From positions 1,054,001 through 1,118,000 of the forward strand of contig NZ_CP048030.1 in the NCBI RefSeq assembly GCF_010092425.1: DNA of 64,000 nt. Reading direction: 5' to 3'. A program made the translations under genes and the position numbers. Below, one piece after another: positions 1 to 8,950 of this stretch (its first letter is position 1; every line of letters starts with the position of its first letter). The notes beneath the pieces were generated by a model. The model did no database searches and was not told the origin of the DNA. It was given only the letters and a program-made list of their open reading frames with translations. The DNA comes from Sinimarinibacterium sp. NLF-5-8. GTDB lineage: Bacteria > Pseudomonadota > Gammaproteobacteria > Nevskiales > Nevskiaceae.

Positions 1-868
1 GGTGACCGGTCAGCACCAGCGAAGTGAGGTCATCGCCGGTTTCGGCCGGCGCCTGTTTGCCCAGAATCAGGAATCGCGTGGTGTTGCTGGGATCATCCTC
101 GATGCTCGACGCCAGAATATTCAGGCCATTGATCTTGCCGGCCTGAACACTGGCGATGGCGGCCACATGGCCGCCCTGCTCCCGGGCCAGCGCAGCCGCC
201 CGTCCATTGCTCGACACCGACTCACGCACCGCATCGGGCAGCCGCGCATCGAGCCACTGGCGGCACTGCAAAAACGATTGCGGATGGGCGTAGATCTTGA
301 CCACATCTTCCAGAGCCTCGGCACAGCTCAGCAACTGATGATGCACCGGCAACGACACTTCGCCACAAATGCGCAGCTTGGTATGCACCAGCTCATCCAG
401 CGTATGGCTGACGACGCCACCGATCGAGTTTTCCACCGGCACCACGCCATAATCGGCGGCACCGGCTTCGACATCACGAAAAATCTCGCCGATCGTGCCA
501 TTGGCGCGCGCGCGCACCGAATCGCCAAAATGCTTGAGTACCGCTTCCTGGGTATAGGTGCCTTCCGGCCCCAGATAAGCGATCGTCAGCGGCGACTCCA
601 GAGACAGGCAGGCCGACATGATCTCGCGCATCAGTCGCGCCATGGTTTCATCGGTCAGCGGCCCGCCATTGGCTCGATTGCGCGCCATCACCGTTCGCAA
701 CACTTCGGCCTCGCGCGAGGGACGGTAGTGATCCCCGGTATCGCCCATGCCTTGCTTGATCAGGGCAATGCCCTGCGCAATGCGCGCGCGCTGCGAAATC
801 AGGGATTGGATGTTTTCATCCAGCGCGTCGATCTGCTGGCGAGCCTGGTGTAAGTCGGTTTGCGTCAT
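1..868 (-). CDS. pheA: Bifunctional chorismate mutase / prephenate dehydratase (P-protein), 3' end outside window
   Basis: This enzyme makes prephenate from chorismate and then phenylpyruvate, the phenylalanine branch of aromatic biosynthesis. The start is the ATG at 868, reading MTQTDLHQARQQIDALDENI, a typical AroQ chorismate mutase helix. After about 90 residues comes the prephenate dehydratase domain (LTIAYLGPEGTYTQEAVLKHFG, then GVVPVENSIGG with the substrate-binding Asn-Ser). About 289 codons are visible; the regulatory ACT domain would lie beyond the left edge. It is last in the minus-strand series serC-serA-pheA, like the serC-pheA linkage of pseudomonads. The gap to serA is about 137 bases, so it may have its own start signals. 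Confidence 0.93.
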   Translation of the reverse strand, partial: MTQTDLHQARQQIDALDENIQSLISQRARIAQGIALIKQGMGDTGDHYRPSREAEVLRTVMARNRANGGPLTDETMARLMREIMSACLSLESPLTIAYLGPEGTYTQEAVLKHFGDSVRARANGTIGEIFRDVEAGAADYGVVPVENSIGGVVSHTLDELVHTKLRICGEVSLPVHHQLLSCAEALEDVVKIYAHPQSFLQCRQWLDARLPDAVRESVSSNGRAAALAREQGGHVAAIASVQAGKINGLNILASSIEDDPSNTTRFLILGKQAPAETGDDLTSLVLTGH

Positions 869-1005
869 GGCAACGATCAAAAGACGGGCAACGATGCGGC
901 CTGCGCGCCAGCGTCGTCATGTCCGTTTGAAAAAAGGAGCGCGATTGTACGCACAAACGATCGCGGCGCAGGATGAGCTGCGCCGCGATCTTCCATCCCA
1001 CCGTC

Positions 1006-2187
1006 TTACTGCGCCTGAATCACCCGCGTCGCCAGCACCCCGGCAATGCTGCCGATCTGTGCGGCCACGGCATCGGCATCGGCCACCGAGGTGTCGATAT
1101 CGACAATGGTGTAGGCCAGATCGCCGCGTGACTTGTTCAGCAGGTTGTCGATGTTCAGCGAGCGCTGTGCCAGCACCGTGGAAATCTGCCCAACCATGTT
1201 CGGCACGTTTTCATTGACGATGCACAGGCGCGTCTTGCCTTCGGCCAGCGGCATCACCGCCTCGGGAAAGTTGACCGAATTGCGGACGTTGCCGGTTTCC
1301 AGAAACTCGCGGATCTGATCGGCCACCATCACCGCACAGTTATCCTCGGCCTCTTTGGTCGAAGCACCGAGGTGCGGCGTGGTGATCACACGCGGATTGC
1401 CCTTGAGCGCGTTGGAAGGAAAATCACAGGCATAGGCATGCAAGTGTCCGCTTTCGAGCGCGGCGATCACGGCCTGCTCATCGACGATGCCATCGCGCGA
1501 AAAATTCAGCACGATGCCTTGCTTTTTCATCAGCTTGATGCGGTCGGCATTGATCAGCCCGCGCGTGGCCTCGATCAACGGCACATGCACCGACACCATC
1601 TGTGACTTGGACATCAGATCATCCACCGACAGGGCACGGCGCACGCCGGAGTTGAGCTGCCAGGCGTTTTGCACCGTCATCGCCGGATCAAATCCGTACA
1701 CGGTCATGCCCAGCTCCAGCGCCGCATTGGCCACCTTGACACCGATCGCTCCCAGCCCGATGACGCCCAGCGTGCGCCCCGGCAGCTCCATGCCGACAAA
1801 TTTTTTCTTGCCTGCTTCCACGGCTTCGTGCAGCGCCTTGTCATCGCCTTCGAGCTTGCGCACAAAGTCCAGCGACTGCGGAATGTTGCGCGCCGCCAGC
1901 AGCAACGCGCCCAGCACCAGTTCCTTGACCGCATTGGCGTTGGCGCCCGGCGCATTGAATACCGGCACGCCGCGTTTGGACATGGCGGCCACCGGAATAT
2001 TGTTGGTACCGGCACCCGCGCGCCCGATCGCCTTCACCGAGGCCGGAATCTCCAGCGAGTGCATATTGGCCGAGCGCACCAGAATGGCGTCGGGATTGGC
2101 AATTTCGGAAGCCACCTCGTACTGCTCACGCGGCAGCCGTTCGAGGCCGTGAATCGAGATATTGTTAAGCGTTTGAACTTTGAACAT
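1006..2187 (-). CDS. serA: D-3-phosphoglycerate dehydrogenase
   Basis: It oxidises 3-phosphoglycerate to 3-phosphohydroxypyruvate, the first step of serine synthesis. The protein has 393 residues. The order is an N-terminal substrate domain, a Rossmann NAD site (GVIGLGAIGVKVA, near residues 140-155), the catalytic histidine region ITTPHLGAST near residue 270, and a C-terminal ACT domain (RLCIVNENVPNMVGQISTVL onward) that in this family binds serine for feedback control. It is the short ACT-only type, without the intervening ASB domain of long SerA proteins. It follows serC by 53 bases on the same strand, so the two steps are probably cotranscribed. Confidence 0.96.
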   Translation of the reverse strand: MFKVQTLNNISIHGLERLPREQYEVASEIANPDAILVRSANMHSLEIPASVKAIGRAGAGTNNIPVAAMSKRGVPVFNAPGANANAVKELVLGALLLAARNIPQSLDFVRKLEGDDKALHEAVEAGKKKFVGMELPGRTLGVIGLGAIGVKVANAALELGMTVYGFDPAMTVQNAWQLNSGVRRALSVDDLMSKSQMVSVHVPLIEATRGLINADRIKLMKKQGIVLNFSRDGIVDEQAVIAALESGHLHAYACDFPSNALKGNPRVITTPHLGASTKEAEDNCAVMVADQIREFLETGNVRNSVNFPEAVMPLAEGKTRLCIVNENVPNMVGQISTVLAQRSLNIDNLLNKSRGDLAYTIVDIDTSVADADAVAAQIGSIAGVLATRVIQAQ

Positions 2188-2240
2188 GGTTTTTATGCGT
2201 CATCAATGTGGTTTGAAATAGAAGCACCCACGCGCGCGGC

Positions 2241-3323
2241 CTAGCCCTGCGTGCGGACAAATTCCTTCATGTAATCGACCAGTGCCGCCACCCCTTCATA
2301 CGGCATCGCGTTGTACAGCGAAGCGCGCATGCCGCCAACCGAGCGATGCCCCTTGAGCGTGACCAGCCCGGCCGCCTTTGCGCCCTTGAGGAAAGCCTCA
2401 TCCAGCTCGGCATGGGCCAGGGTAAACGGCACGTTCATCCGCGAACGATCCTGCGGGCGCACCGGATTGCGATAAAAATCCTGGCTGTCGATATAGCCAT
2501 ACAAAAGCCCGGATTTGCGCGCGTTTTCAGCGGCCATTGCGTCCAGCCCGCCGAGCTTCTTCAGGTGCTTGAACACCAGCCCGGCAACGTACCAGGCAAA
2601 GCAGGGCGGCGTGTTGATCATCGAATCGTTCTCAGCCACTTTCTGATAATCGAAAAGGCCGGGTGTCTTGGCCAGCGTCTGACCCAGCAAGTCTTCACGG
2701 ACGATGACGATGGTGACCCCCGCAGGCGCAATGTTTTTCTGCGCACCGGCGTAAATCAGCCCATAACGGCTGACATCGACCGGGCGCGACAGAATGTTGG
2801 ACGACATATCGGCCACCAGCGGCACCGCGCCCACATCCGGATCTTGCGCAAACTCAACACCATGCACCGTCTCATTGGAGGTGATGTGCACAAACGCCGC
2901 GTCGGGGTCGAGTTTCCAGCTCGCGCGGTCCGGAACATAGGTGTATTTGTCAGCCTCCGAGGACGCTGCAATATTGGCACTGGCAAGCTGCGCGGTGGCC
3001 TTGGCCGCCTTCTTGCCCCAGTCGCCCGAAACCACAAAGTCGGCACTGGTCTTGCCGCGCAACAGGTTCATCGGAATAAAGCTGAACTGCGCCGTTGCGC
3101 CGCCCTGCATGAACAGCACCTTGTAGTTGTTTGGAATGTTCAGCAGATCGCGCAAATCCTGCTCGGCCGCCGCAGCGATCGAGACAAACTCCTTGCCCCG
3201 GTGCGACATTTCCATCACCGACATGCCCGAGCCGTTCCAGTCAAACAACTCCGCTTGCACTTGTTCGAGTACTGCCATTGGCAGCATCGCCGGCCCGGCG
3301 CTGAAGTTAAAAACACGTTTCAT
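2241..3323 (-). CDS. serC: Phosphoserine aminotransferase
   Basis: This PLP enzyme (360 residues) converts phosphohydroxypyruvate plus glutamate to phosphoserine, and in many bacteria also serves pyridoxine synthesis. It begins MKRVFNFSAGPAMLPMAVLEQ, the conserved SerC N-terminus (NFSAGPA). The phosphate-binding segment MQGGATAQF is near residue 75 and the PLP lysine lies in AGAQKNIAPAG near residue 195. The C-terminal HRSVGGMRASLYNAMP is the usual family ending. It is the first gene of the serC-serA-pheA series. Confidence 0.97.
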   Translation of the reverse strand: MKRVFNFSAGPAMLPMAVLEQVQAELFDWNGSGMSVMEMSHRGKEFVSIAAAAEQDLRDLLNIPNNYKVLFMQGGATAQFSFIPMNLLRGKTSADFVVSGDWGKKAAKATAQLASANIAASSEADKYTYVPDRASWKLDPDAAFVHITSNETVHGVEFAQDPDVGAVPLVADMSSNILSRPVDVSRYGLIYAGAQKNIAPAGVTIVIVREDLLGQTLAKTPGLFDYQKVAENDSMINTPPCFAWYVAGLVFKHLKKLGGLDAMAAENARKSGLLYGYIDSQDFYRNPVRPQDRSRMNVPFTLAHAELDEAFLKGAKAAGLVTLKGHRSVGGMRASLYNAMPYEGVAALVDYMKEFVRTQG

Positions 3324-3393
3324 CGATCAATCCTTGTGAAGTGAAGTAGTGACAGTTTTTTGCCCGGGCGCGCGCCCGCAGCACGACGGGCAA

Positions 3394-3792
3394 TCACGCC
3401 CACCGCTCAACATCCAGATTGGGCACGCTGGCGTAGTCAGATACCCGATCGGTGACCAGAATCAACTGATGGCTCAATGCCGTCGCCGCCTGCAACAGCG
3501 CCAGCGTTGGCAAGTGCTCATCTGCCGCCTGCAGATAAGCGCCCAGGTTTACCGCCTGCTGCGCCTCGGCCTGACCAAAATCGAGCACGTCGACACTGGC
3601 CAGAAAGTCCTTCAGCAAGCGGCCGAAGCGCGCCTGCGCGCGTGGTTGCAAGCGCAGCGCCGTTTCCGCTTCGATCCGCGCCATCACCGACACCGCGATA
3701 TCCGTAGGCTTGAGCTGAGCCAGGCGCAGCACCACCGGCAGGCGCCCCTTGATGGCGCCGGCCAGCACATCCGAATCCAGCAGATATTTCAC
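3394..3792 (-). CDS. PIN-domain toxin (VapC-like), possibly catalytically altered
   Basis: The 132-residue product starts VKYLLDSDVLAG at a GTG whose last three bases fall in the antitoxin stop (GTGA overlap), the usual coupling of antitoxin and toxin. PIN toxins are Mg-dependent ribonucleases. Visible acidic positions are D6/D8 near the start, E41/E43, and D115 in ILVTDRVSDY, and it ends VPNLDVERW, as VapC proteins do. The third catalytic Asp normally found in a D-x-x-I-A-A block appears replaced: the matching block reads LALLQAATAL (around residue 98). The toxin may therefore be weak or inactive. The reading frame is open further upstream, but that part has no homology and overlaps the antitoxin. 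Confidence 0.8.
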   Translation of the reverse strand: MKYLLDSDVLAGAIKGRLPVVLRLAQLKPTDIAVSVMARIEAETALRLQPRAQARFGRLLKDFLASVDVLDFGQAEAQQAVNLGAYLQAADEHLPTLALLQAATALSHQLILVTDRVSDYASVPNLDVERWA

Positions 3793-4040
3793 CACTGCAC
3801 CCCTGTTTCTGCGCCCAGCGCGCTGCGCCATGCCTGAAAGTCCAGCGCTTCTTCCGCCAGCTCCGGCGCCGGATTGCGAAAATGCGCCTTCAGCACCTCC
3901 GGCCAATCCCGTTCCTCGTTGGCATCCAGCCACGCCTGTACCGCCGTGACGATGATCCGGTTGCGCGTCATCTTCGAGCGCTCGACCGCCTTGTTCAGAC
4001 GCTCCAGCGTGGCGTCATCAAAATGGACACTGAAATTCAT
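3789..4040 (-). CDS. Ribbon-helix-helix antitoxin (CopG/Arc-like)
   Basis: This 83-residue protein starts MNFSVHFDDATLERLNKAVERSKMTRNRII, a beta strand followed by two helices typical of ribbon-helix-helix DNA-binding antitoxins. The C-terminal half (EERDWPEVLKAHFRNPAPELAE) would be the toxin-neutralising tail. It precedes the PIN toxin with a 4-base overlap. A promoter-like TTGACT/GAGAAT pair lies only about 7 bases before the ATG and no Shine-Dalgarno is visible, so its mRNA could be leaderless. Confidence 0.78.
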   Translation of the reverse strand: MNFSVHFDDATLERLNKAVERSKMTRNRIIVTAVQAWLDANEERDWPEVLKAHFRNPAPELAEEALDFQAWRSALGAETGVQW

Positions 4041-4046
4041 GTCAAA

Positions 4047-4075
4047 ATTCTCACCTAACGGGGCATGTTAGTCAA
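4047..4075 (-). promoter_or_regulatory. Promoter and inverted-repeat operator of the PIN/RHH module
   Basis: On the minus strand, TTGACT (4070-4075) and GAGAAT (4047-4052) are separated by exactly 17 bases. The spacer contains an inverted repeat CTAAC-n7-GTTAG (4055-4071), a plausible operator for the antitoxin. The expected transcription start falls at or within a base or two of the antitoxin ATG at 4040. Confidence 0.55.
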
Positions 4076-4161
4076 TGGCTATTTTATAAACATTTGCTTT
4101 TAATGAAAAATTAATCTTAAAAATAAATATCGAGCGCACAATCAACGTATCACCACGACAC

Positions 4162-4197
4162 AAAAAAGCCGGGAAAGAAGGCCTTTCCCGGCTTTTT
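4162..4197. terminator. Bidirectional hairpin terminator
   Basis: A GC-rich inverted repeat (GCCGGGAAAG / CTTTCCCGGC) is flanked by A6 on the left and T5 on the right. It ends the minus-strand aminotransferase gene and could also stop transcripts coming rightward. The stretch 4076-4161 to its left is AT-rich and shows no gene. Confidence 0.85.
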
Positions 4198-4228
4198 GCA
4201 ACAACCAACCCAACGCAGACCCGCGCCT

Positions 4229-5362
4229 TCAGACGCCCATTTGCCTGAGTGCCGCGCGCAGACGTGCCACGGTGCCGTCAACGTCACCGAGCTTGTCCAG
4301 ACCAAACAGGCCAATACGAAACGTGCTGAAAGCCTCACCTTCATCGCAGGCCAGCGGCACCCCGGCAGCGGCTTGCAGTCCCGCCTGAACAAACCGGGCA
4401 CCGCTGCGCACGTCGGCATCTTCGGTGTAACTGACCACTACCGTCGGCGACGCAAAGCCTTCGGCGGCAACACTGGCAAAGCCGTGCTCGGCCAGCAGCG
4501 CGCGCACCTGCTCGCCCAGGCTGATTTGCTGTTGCCGCAGGTAGTCGAGCCCGCGCGCCACGGTTTCCTGCACGGCATCGTTGAATTGCACCAGCGCCGT
4601 GGTGGGAACGGTGCAGTGGTAAGCATGGCCACCGTTTTCATAGGCCTGCATGATCTGCCGCCACTTGCCAAGATCATTGGCAAAGCTGCTGCTTTTGGTT
4701 TGACCCAGACGCGCTTCGGCAGCGGCGCTGAACAACACCACGGCACAGCTGGGTGGCGCGCTCCAGGCTTTTTGCGGTGCCGTCAGCAAAACGTCAACGC
4801 CGCAGGCTTTCATATCGACCCACAGCGCGCCGGAGGCCACGCAATCCAGAATGAACAAGCCGCCATGGGCATGTACCGCGGCAGCCACGCGCCGGAGGTA
4901 GTCGTCCGGCAGCACGATGCCGGAGGCCGTTTCAACATGCGGGGCAAACACCAGATCCGGCTTGCCCTGCGCAATCGCCGCTTCTACGGCCTCGATGGCC
5001 GGCGGTGCAAAGGCGGCCTGATCGCCACTGCCGATGCGCTGCGCCTTGAGGACCTCATGGCTGGGGACAATGCCACAGCTCTCAAAAATCTGGGTCCAGC
5101 GGTAGCTGAACCAGCCATTGCGGATCACCAGGCATTTTTTATCGTGCGCAAACTGACGGGCCACCGCTTCCATGCCATAACTGCCACCCCCCGGCACCAG
5201 CGCCACCGCATCGGCGTGATAAACCTGCCTGAGCGTGGCCGAAAGTTCGCGCATCACTTTTTGAAAGCGCTGGCTCATGTGATTGAGCACGCGATCGGTA
5301 AAGACCACTGAATATTCCTGCAAACCGTCGGGATCGACCACGCTGCCATCTGCCACAACCAT
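4229..5362 (-). CDS. Class V PLP-dependent aminotransferase
   Basis: The 377-residue protein belongs to the alanine/serine-glyoxylate aminotransferase group of fold-type I PLP enzymes. Visible landmarks are ALVPGGGSYGMEAVARQF (phosphate-cup glycines), LFILDCVASGALWVDM (PLP-ring aspartate) and VLLTAPQKAWSAPPSCAVV, where the lysine forms the Schiff base near residue 200. It ends in a small C-terminal domain (FRIGLFGLDKLGDVDGTVARL). The exact amino donor and acceptor cannot be told from sequence. It stands alone between its terminator and the SRP RNA region. Confidence 0.85.
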   Translation of the reverse strand: MVVADGSVVDPDGLQEYSVVFTDRVLNHMSQRFQKVMRELSATLRQVYHADAVALVPGGGSYGMEAVARQFAHDKKCLVIRNGWFSYRWTQIFESCGIVPSHEVLKAQRIGSGDQAAFAPPAIEAVEAAIAQGKPDLVFAPHVETASGIVLPDDYLRRVAAAVHAHGGLFILDCVASGALWVDMKACGVDVLLTAPQKAWSAPPSCAVVLFSAAAEARLGQTKSSSFANDLGKWRQIMQAYENGGHAYHCTVPTTALVQFNDAVQETVARGLDYLRQQQISLGEQVRALLAEHGFASVAAEGFASPTVVVSYTEDADVRSGARFVQAGLQAAAGVPLACDEGEAFSTFRIGLFGLDKLGDVDGTVARLRAALRQMGV

Positions 5363-5516
5363 CTCCTAGTGTCTGAAATAAAGGCGCGCATTATCGCCAC
5401 AAACACGGCCCCGGATGAAAACAGGCCATTTTTCGAGATTGCCACTGGAGCTTGCGCGGCAAATCGGGCACACTTGCGCCCCCTCGCCGCCTGCTGTGCG
5501 CGCCGAGAGCGTCTAT

Positions 5517-5629
5517 GGTGGCCCGTACCGGCCCTCCGCGACGGCACGCCGTGAACCCCGTCAGGCCCGGAAGGGAGCAGCGGCAGCGGTTACGCCGGGT
5601 GCCGGAGTTCGCTGGTGCGGGCCGCCACC
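5517..5629 (+). ncRNA. ffs: Small SRP RNA (4.5S type)
   Basis: The conserved apical domain GTCAGGCCCGGAAGGGAGCA (5559-5578), bound by Ffh, is unmistakable. The outer stem pairs GGTGGCCCG near 5517 with CGGGCCGCCACC ending at 5629, giving about 113 nucleotides. Position just upstream of dnaX is common in gammaproteobacteria. The ends are estimated from base pairing. Confidence 0.93.
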
Positions 5630-5743
5630 CTCTGCGGCTCCGGCCTTGATGGGTTTTTCATCCACCTGCTGCGCTGGGGCTGGTTGATTGTCGTCATATC
5701 CTCCACAATCAGCGCCCGCCTGCCGTTGGACGACCCGATACCG

Positions 5744-7387
5744 ATGAGCTATCTCGCCTTAGCGCGCAAATACCGCCCGCGTACATTTGATGATGTGATG
5801 GGGCAATCTCATGTGGTCAAGGCGCTGTCTCACGCCCTCGATGGCGACCGCCTGCATCCGGCCATTCTGCTCACCGGCACGCGCGGCATCGGCAAAACCA
5901 CCCTGGCACGCATCATTGCCAAGTGTCTGAACTGTGAAACCGGCGTCAGCGCCACCCCTTGCGGCCGTTGCAGCGCCTGCGCCGAGGTGGATCAGGGGCG
6001 CTGTGTCGATCTGCTTGAGATCGACGCCGCCAGCAATACCGGCGTCGATGATGTCCGCCAGTTGATCGACAACGCCCAGTACGCCCCTGCGCGCGGCCGC
6101 TACAAGGTCTACCTGATCGACGAAGTGCACATGCTCTCCAAAAGTGCCTTCAACGCACTACTCAAAACGCTGGAGGAGCCGCCCGCACACGTCAAATTCA
6201 TTCTGGCCACGACCGATCCGCAAAAGCTGCTGGTCACGGTGCTGTCACGCTGCCTGCAATTCAATCTGAAGCGTTTGCCGGTGGCATTGATCCGCGATCA
6301 ACTCGCCAAGGTTCTGGATGCCGAGTCGGTGACTTATGAAGCCTCGGCACTGGCCGAGATCGCGCGCGCAGCCGATGGCTCGATGCGTGATGGCCTGTCG
6401 CTGCTCGATCAGGCCATCGCCTTTGCCGGCGGCCAGACCATTGCACACGAAGACGTCGAAGCCATGCTCGGCACCAGCGGCCGCGCGCGCCTGCGGGCCC
6501 TGCTTCAGGCTCTGGCTACACGCAACCCCGAAGCCGTGCTCGAAGCCCTTGAGGGACTGGATGCCCAGGCGCCGGATTACGCGGCCTTGCTCAGCGAGCT
6601 GGCAACAGCATTGCAACGTCTGGCGATGCTGCAACTGCTGCCGACCCTCAACACCGATGAAGACGATGCTGCACTGATCACGCTCAAGGATCGCATCAGC
6701 GCCGAAGACGTACAGCTCTATTATCAGATTGCCATCCATGGCCGCCGCGATCTGCCGTGGGCGCCGGATCCGCGCATCGGCTTTGAAATGACCGCGCTGC
6801 GCATGCTGGCGTTTGCCCCCGATGACGCCGCTCCGTCTGCGGCAGGCCCGGCATCCGGACAGGCGCATGGCAACGACCGTCGCCAGGGCAGTCGTAACCA
6901 AGCCAGCGCCCACCCATCCACTCATTCATCAGGCCACAGTCGCGCTGTCCCCGGTGATGCCCCATCCGCAGGCAAGCCGCTGATCCCCGGCCGCCCCCTC
7001 AGCGCCGAGGACTGGAGCGCGCGCGTGGAAAACCTGAATATCGAAGGCTACACCCGCCAGCTCGCACGCCATTGCACCTGGCAGGGACTCGAACACGGCC
7101 ACTTGCGCCTGGGACTGGATGCGCAGGTGCAGCACTTGTTCACCGAAGAACGCCGCACCGCGCTGGAAACCGCCCTGACCGAACAGACCGGTACTGCACT
7201 GACGCTGACCATCACCCTCAGTGCGCAGGCCGCAGGGCCAACACCCGCTCAGATTGCCCAGCAACGCGAAGTCGAACGTCAACAGGCTGCCGAACAGTCC
7301 ATGCACGCCGACCCGGTGGTGCGCGCGTTTGTTGACCAGTTTGGCGCCAGCATCAAACCCGGCTCGATCCGCGCGCTGGACAGTTAA
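5744..7387 (+). CDS. dnaX: DNA polymerase III subunit tau/gamma
   Basis: This is the clamp-loader ATPase that also dimerises the replicase. The ATG at 5744 gives 547 residues beginning MSYLALARKYRPRTFDDVMG, the universal DnaX start; the frame is open further upstream but there it overlaps the SRP RNA. Walker A is GTRGIGKT (45-52), the zinc module has cysteines at 61, 64, 73, 76 and 79, and Walker B is LIDEVHM (near 126). The region around residues 365-425 is a low-complexity Ala/Ser/His linker. The C-terminus (RQLARHCTWQGLEHGHLRLGL) is the tau domain that contacts the polymerase. It is shorter than E. coli tau, mainly in the linker. No A-rich frameshift signal for gamma was seen. Confidence 0.96.
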   Translation: MSYLALARKYRPRTFDDVMGQSHVVKALSHALDGDRLHPAILLTGTRGIGKTTLARIIAKCLNCETGVSATPCGRCSACAEVDQGRCVDLLEIDAASNTGVDDVRQLIDNAQYAPARGRYKVYLIDEVHMLSKSAFNALLKTLEEPPAHVKFILATTDPQKLLVTVLSRCLQFNLKRLPVALIRDQLAKVLDAESVTYEASALAEIARAADGSMRDGLSLLDQAIAFAGGQTIAHEDVEAMLGTSGRARLRALLQALATRNPEAVLEALEGLDAQAPDYAALLSELATALQRLAMLQLLPTLNTDEDDAALITLKDRISAEDVQLYYQIAIHGRRDLPWAPDPRIGFEMTALRMLAFAPDDAAPSAAGPASGQAHGNDRRQGSRNQASAHPSTHSSGHSRAVPGDAPSAGKPLIPGRPLSAEDWSARVENLNIEGYTRQLARHCTWQGLEHGHLRLGLDAQVQHLFTEERRTALETALTEQTGTALTLTITLSAQAAGPTPAQIAQQREVERQQAAEQSMHADPVVRAFVDQFGASIKPGSIRALDS

Positions 7388-7420
7388 CCCATTGACGCCC
7401 ACACCAAGGATGTTTGCAAC

Positions 7421-7738
7421 ATGAAAAATCAACTCGGCAACCTGATGCGCCAGGCGCAGCAGATGCAGGAAAAAATGCAGCGCGCGCAGGATGAGATCGC
7501 CCGCATGGAAGTCGTTGGCGAATCCGGCGCCGGCATGGTCAAGGTCACGCTGACCGGCAAATACCAGTGCCGCCGCGTCGAAATCAGCCCCGATGCGTTC
7601 AGCGAAGATCGTGAGTTTGTTGAAGATCTGATCGCCGCGGCAATCAACGATGCCGCACAAAAAGTTGAAGAAACCAGCAAAGGCAAACTCGGCGCCGTCA
7701 CTGCCGGCATGCAATTGCCACCGGGGTTCAGCCTGTAA
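7421..7738 (+). CDS. ybaB: Nucleoid-associated protein YbaB/EbfC
   Basis: The 105-residue protein reads [46 protein letters not shown], the coiled-coil plus beta-sheet DNA-binding fold of the EbfC family. It starts 33 bases after dnaX on the same strand, the usual pairing. The common third partner recR does not follow; the next genes point the other way. Confidence 0.95.
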   Translation: MKNQLGNLMRQAQQMQEKMQRAQDEIARMEVVGESGAGMVKVTLTGKYQCRRVEISPDAFSEDREFVEDLIAAAINDAAQKVEETSKGKLGAVTAGMQLPPGFSL

Positions 7739-7790
7739 GAATCACGCCGCCGCCGGGCCCGATGACCTGTACTGGCATCGGGCGCAACGG

Positions 7791-8228
7791 CTACGCCCAC
7801 CCAAGCACCAGCATCGCAATCACGGCGTAACGCGCAGCCTTGGCCAGGGTCACGATCAGCACAAAACGCAGCAGCGGCTCGCGCATCACGCCGGCCACCA
7901 GGGTCAGTGGATCGCCAATGATCGGCGCCCAGCTCAGCAGCAAAGACCAATACCCATAGCGCTGATACCGCAGCTGCGCGCGCGCCAACGCCTCGGCCGA
8001 CGGCGCAAACCAGCGCCGATCACGAAAACGCTCGATCCACCGCCCCAGCCACCAGTTGACGATCGACCCCAGCACATTGCCGACAGTGGCCACCAGCAGC
8101 AGTGCCCAGACAGGCTGCGCCGCAGCCAGCAGCAGCGCCGACAAAACCGCCTCGGATTGCAGCGGCAGCAACGTGGCGGCGACAAACGCCGACGCCAGCA
8201 GCCCCAGATATGCGCCGACGTCCCACAT
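7791..8228 (-). CDS. yqaA: YqaA-family inner membrane protein
   Basis: The product has about 145 residues and several hydrophobic helices. FVAATLLPLQSEAVLSALLL, GNVLGSIVNWWLGRW and LLLSWAPIIGDPLTLVAGVMR align with the E. coli YqaA pattern (SATLLPGNSE, GNSLGG, LLLSWMPVVGD). The family is related to DedA/SNARE-associated membrane proteins; its substrate is unknown. A TTG two codons earlier is an alternative start. It lies directly after tsaB and is the last gene of the mrcB operon. Confidence 0.85.
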   Translation of the reverse strand: MWDVGAYLGLLASAFVAATLLPLQSEAVLSALLLAAAQPVWALLLVATVGNVLGSIVNWWLGRWIERFRDRRWFAPSAEALARAQLRYQRYGYWSLLLSWAPIIGDPLTLVAGVMREPLLRFVLIVTLAKAARYAVIAMLVLGWA

Positions 8229-8239
8229 CAGCAAGAAAA

Positions 8240-8950
8240 TCAGGCCTTTTTGCGCGCGCGCTGTTCGGCCAGCGTCAGCGCCACTTTGTGACGCAGATAC
8301 GCCGGCACCAGCGCATCGGCATCGATTCCCTGCCCGGCCTGCAACTGTGCCAGCGCCCAGGTCAGGCCATCTTCGGCGCGCGGCAGCGCCTCTGCCTTGA
8401 TGGCCAGCGCGCGCGCGCCAAGCGCCGATTGCAGAACATCGCCATAGCGCGCCCAGCCACTGCCCACGCCCACATACGGGGCGGGGGTGGGGGTCGCCGC
8501 CACAGGCGCAATCTGCTGCGGATCGCAGACCCGCTCCGGGGCTTGCAGCACCGCGTGCCCGTCCTGCCAGGCATATTCAGCGCTGTAGACCTCATCCAGG
8601 CGCGCGTCGATCGCCGCAACCACGCGCGCGCGCCCGGCGGTCAGCTCGGGCCAGGCCAGCAACATCAGCGATGACAGCGGCACCACCGGGCGCGCCACCG
8701 CCAGCGCCAGGCCTTTGACAAAGCCAACCCCGATGCGCACCCCCGCAAAGCTTCCGGGTCCAACGCCGCAGGCATAGCCGTCAATCTGGGCAAAACCGAG
8801 GCCGGCTTCGGCCATCAGCGCCTGCACCATCGGCATCAACTGCTCGGTATGTGAACGCCCGGCAACCGTATGCCGCGCGATCACGGCAGTGCCAACCTGC
8901 AACGCCACCGAACACGCCTCGGTCGCGGTATCCAGCGCCAGCAGATTCAT
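8240..8950 (-). CDS. tsaB: tRNA t6A37 threonylcarbamoyl transfer protein TsaB
   Basis: TsaB supports TsaD in making the universal t6A modification of ANN-decoding tRNAs. The ATG at 8950 (ATGA overlap with the helicase gene) starts MNLLALDTATEACSVALQVG, the ASKHA-fold beginning. RSHTEQLMPMV, GVGPGSFAGVRIGVGFVKGLAL and AAIDARLDEVY are the family blocks. The length of 236 residues is normal. It is translationally coupled to the upstream helicase gene. Confidence 0.95.
   Translation of the reverse strand: MNLLALDTATEACSVALQVGTAVIARHTVAGRSHTEQLMPMVQALMAEAGLGFAQIDGYACGVGPGSFAGVRIGVGFVKGLALAVARPVVPLSSLMLLAWPELTAGRARVVAAIDARLDEVYSAEYAWQDGHAVLQAPERVCDPQQIAPVAATPTPAPYVGVGSGWARYGDVLQSALGARALAIKAEALPRAEDGLTWALAQLQAGQGIDADALVPAYLRHKVALTLAEQRARKKA

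Noticed and set aside
2-853. Plus-strand frame at the left edge
   Set aside because: Antisense to pheA, whose protein is recognised clearly on the minus strand.
5744-7387. Programmed frameshift in dnaX for gamma
   Set aside because: No A-rich slippery sequence with a following hairpin was found near the usual place.
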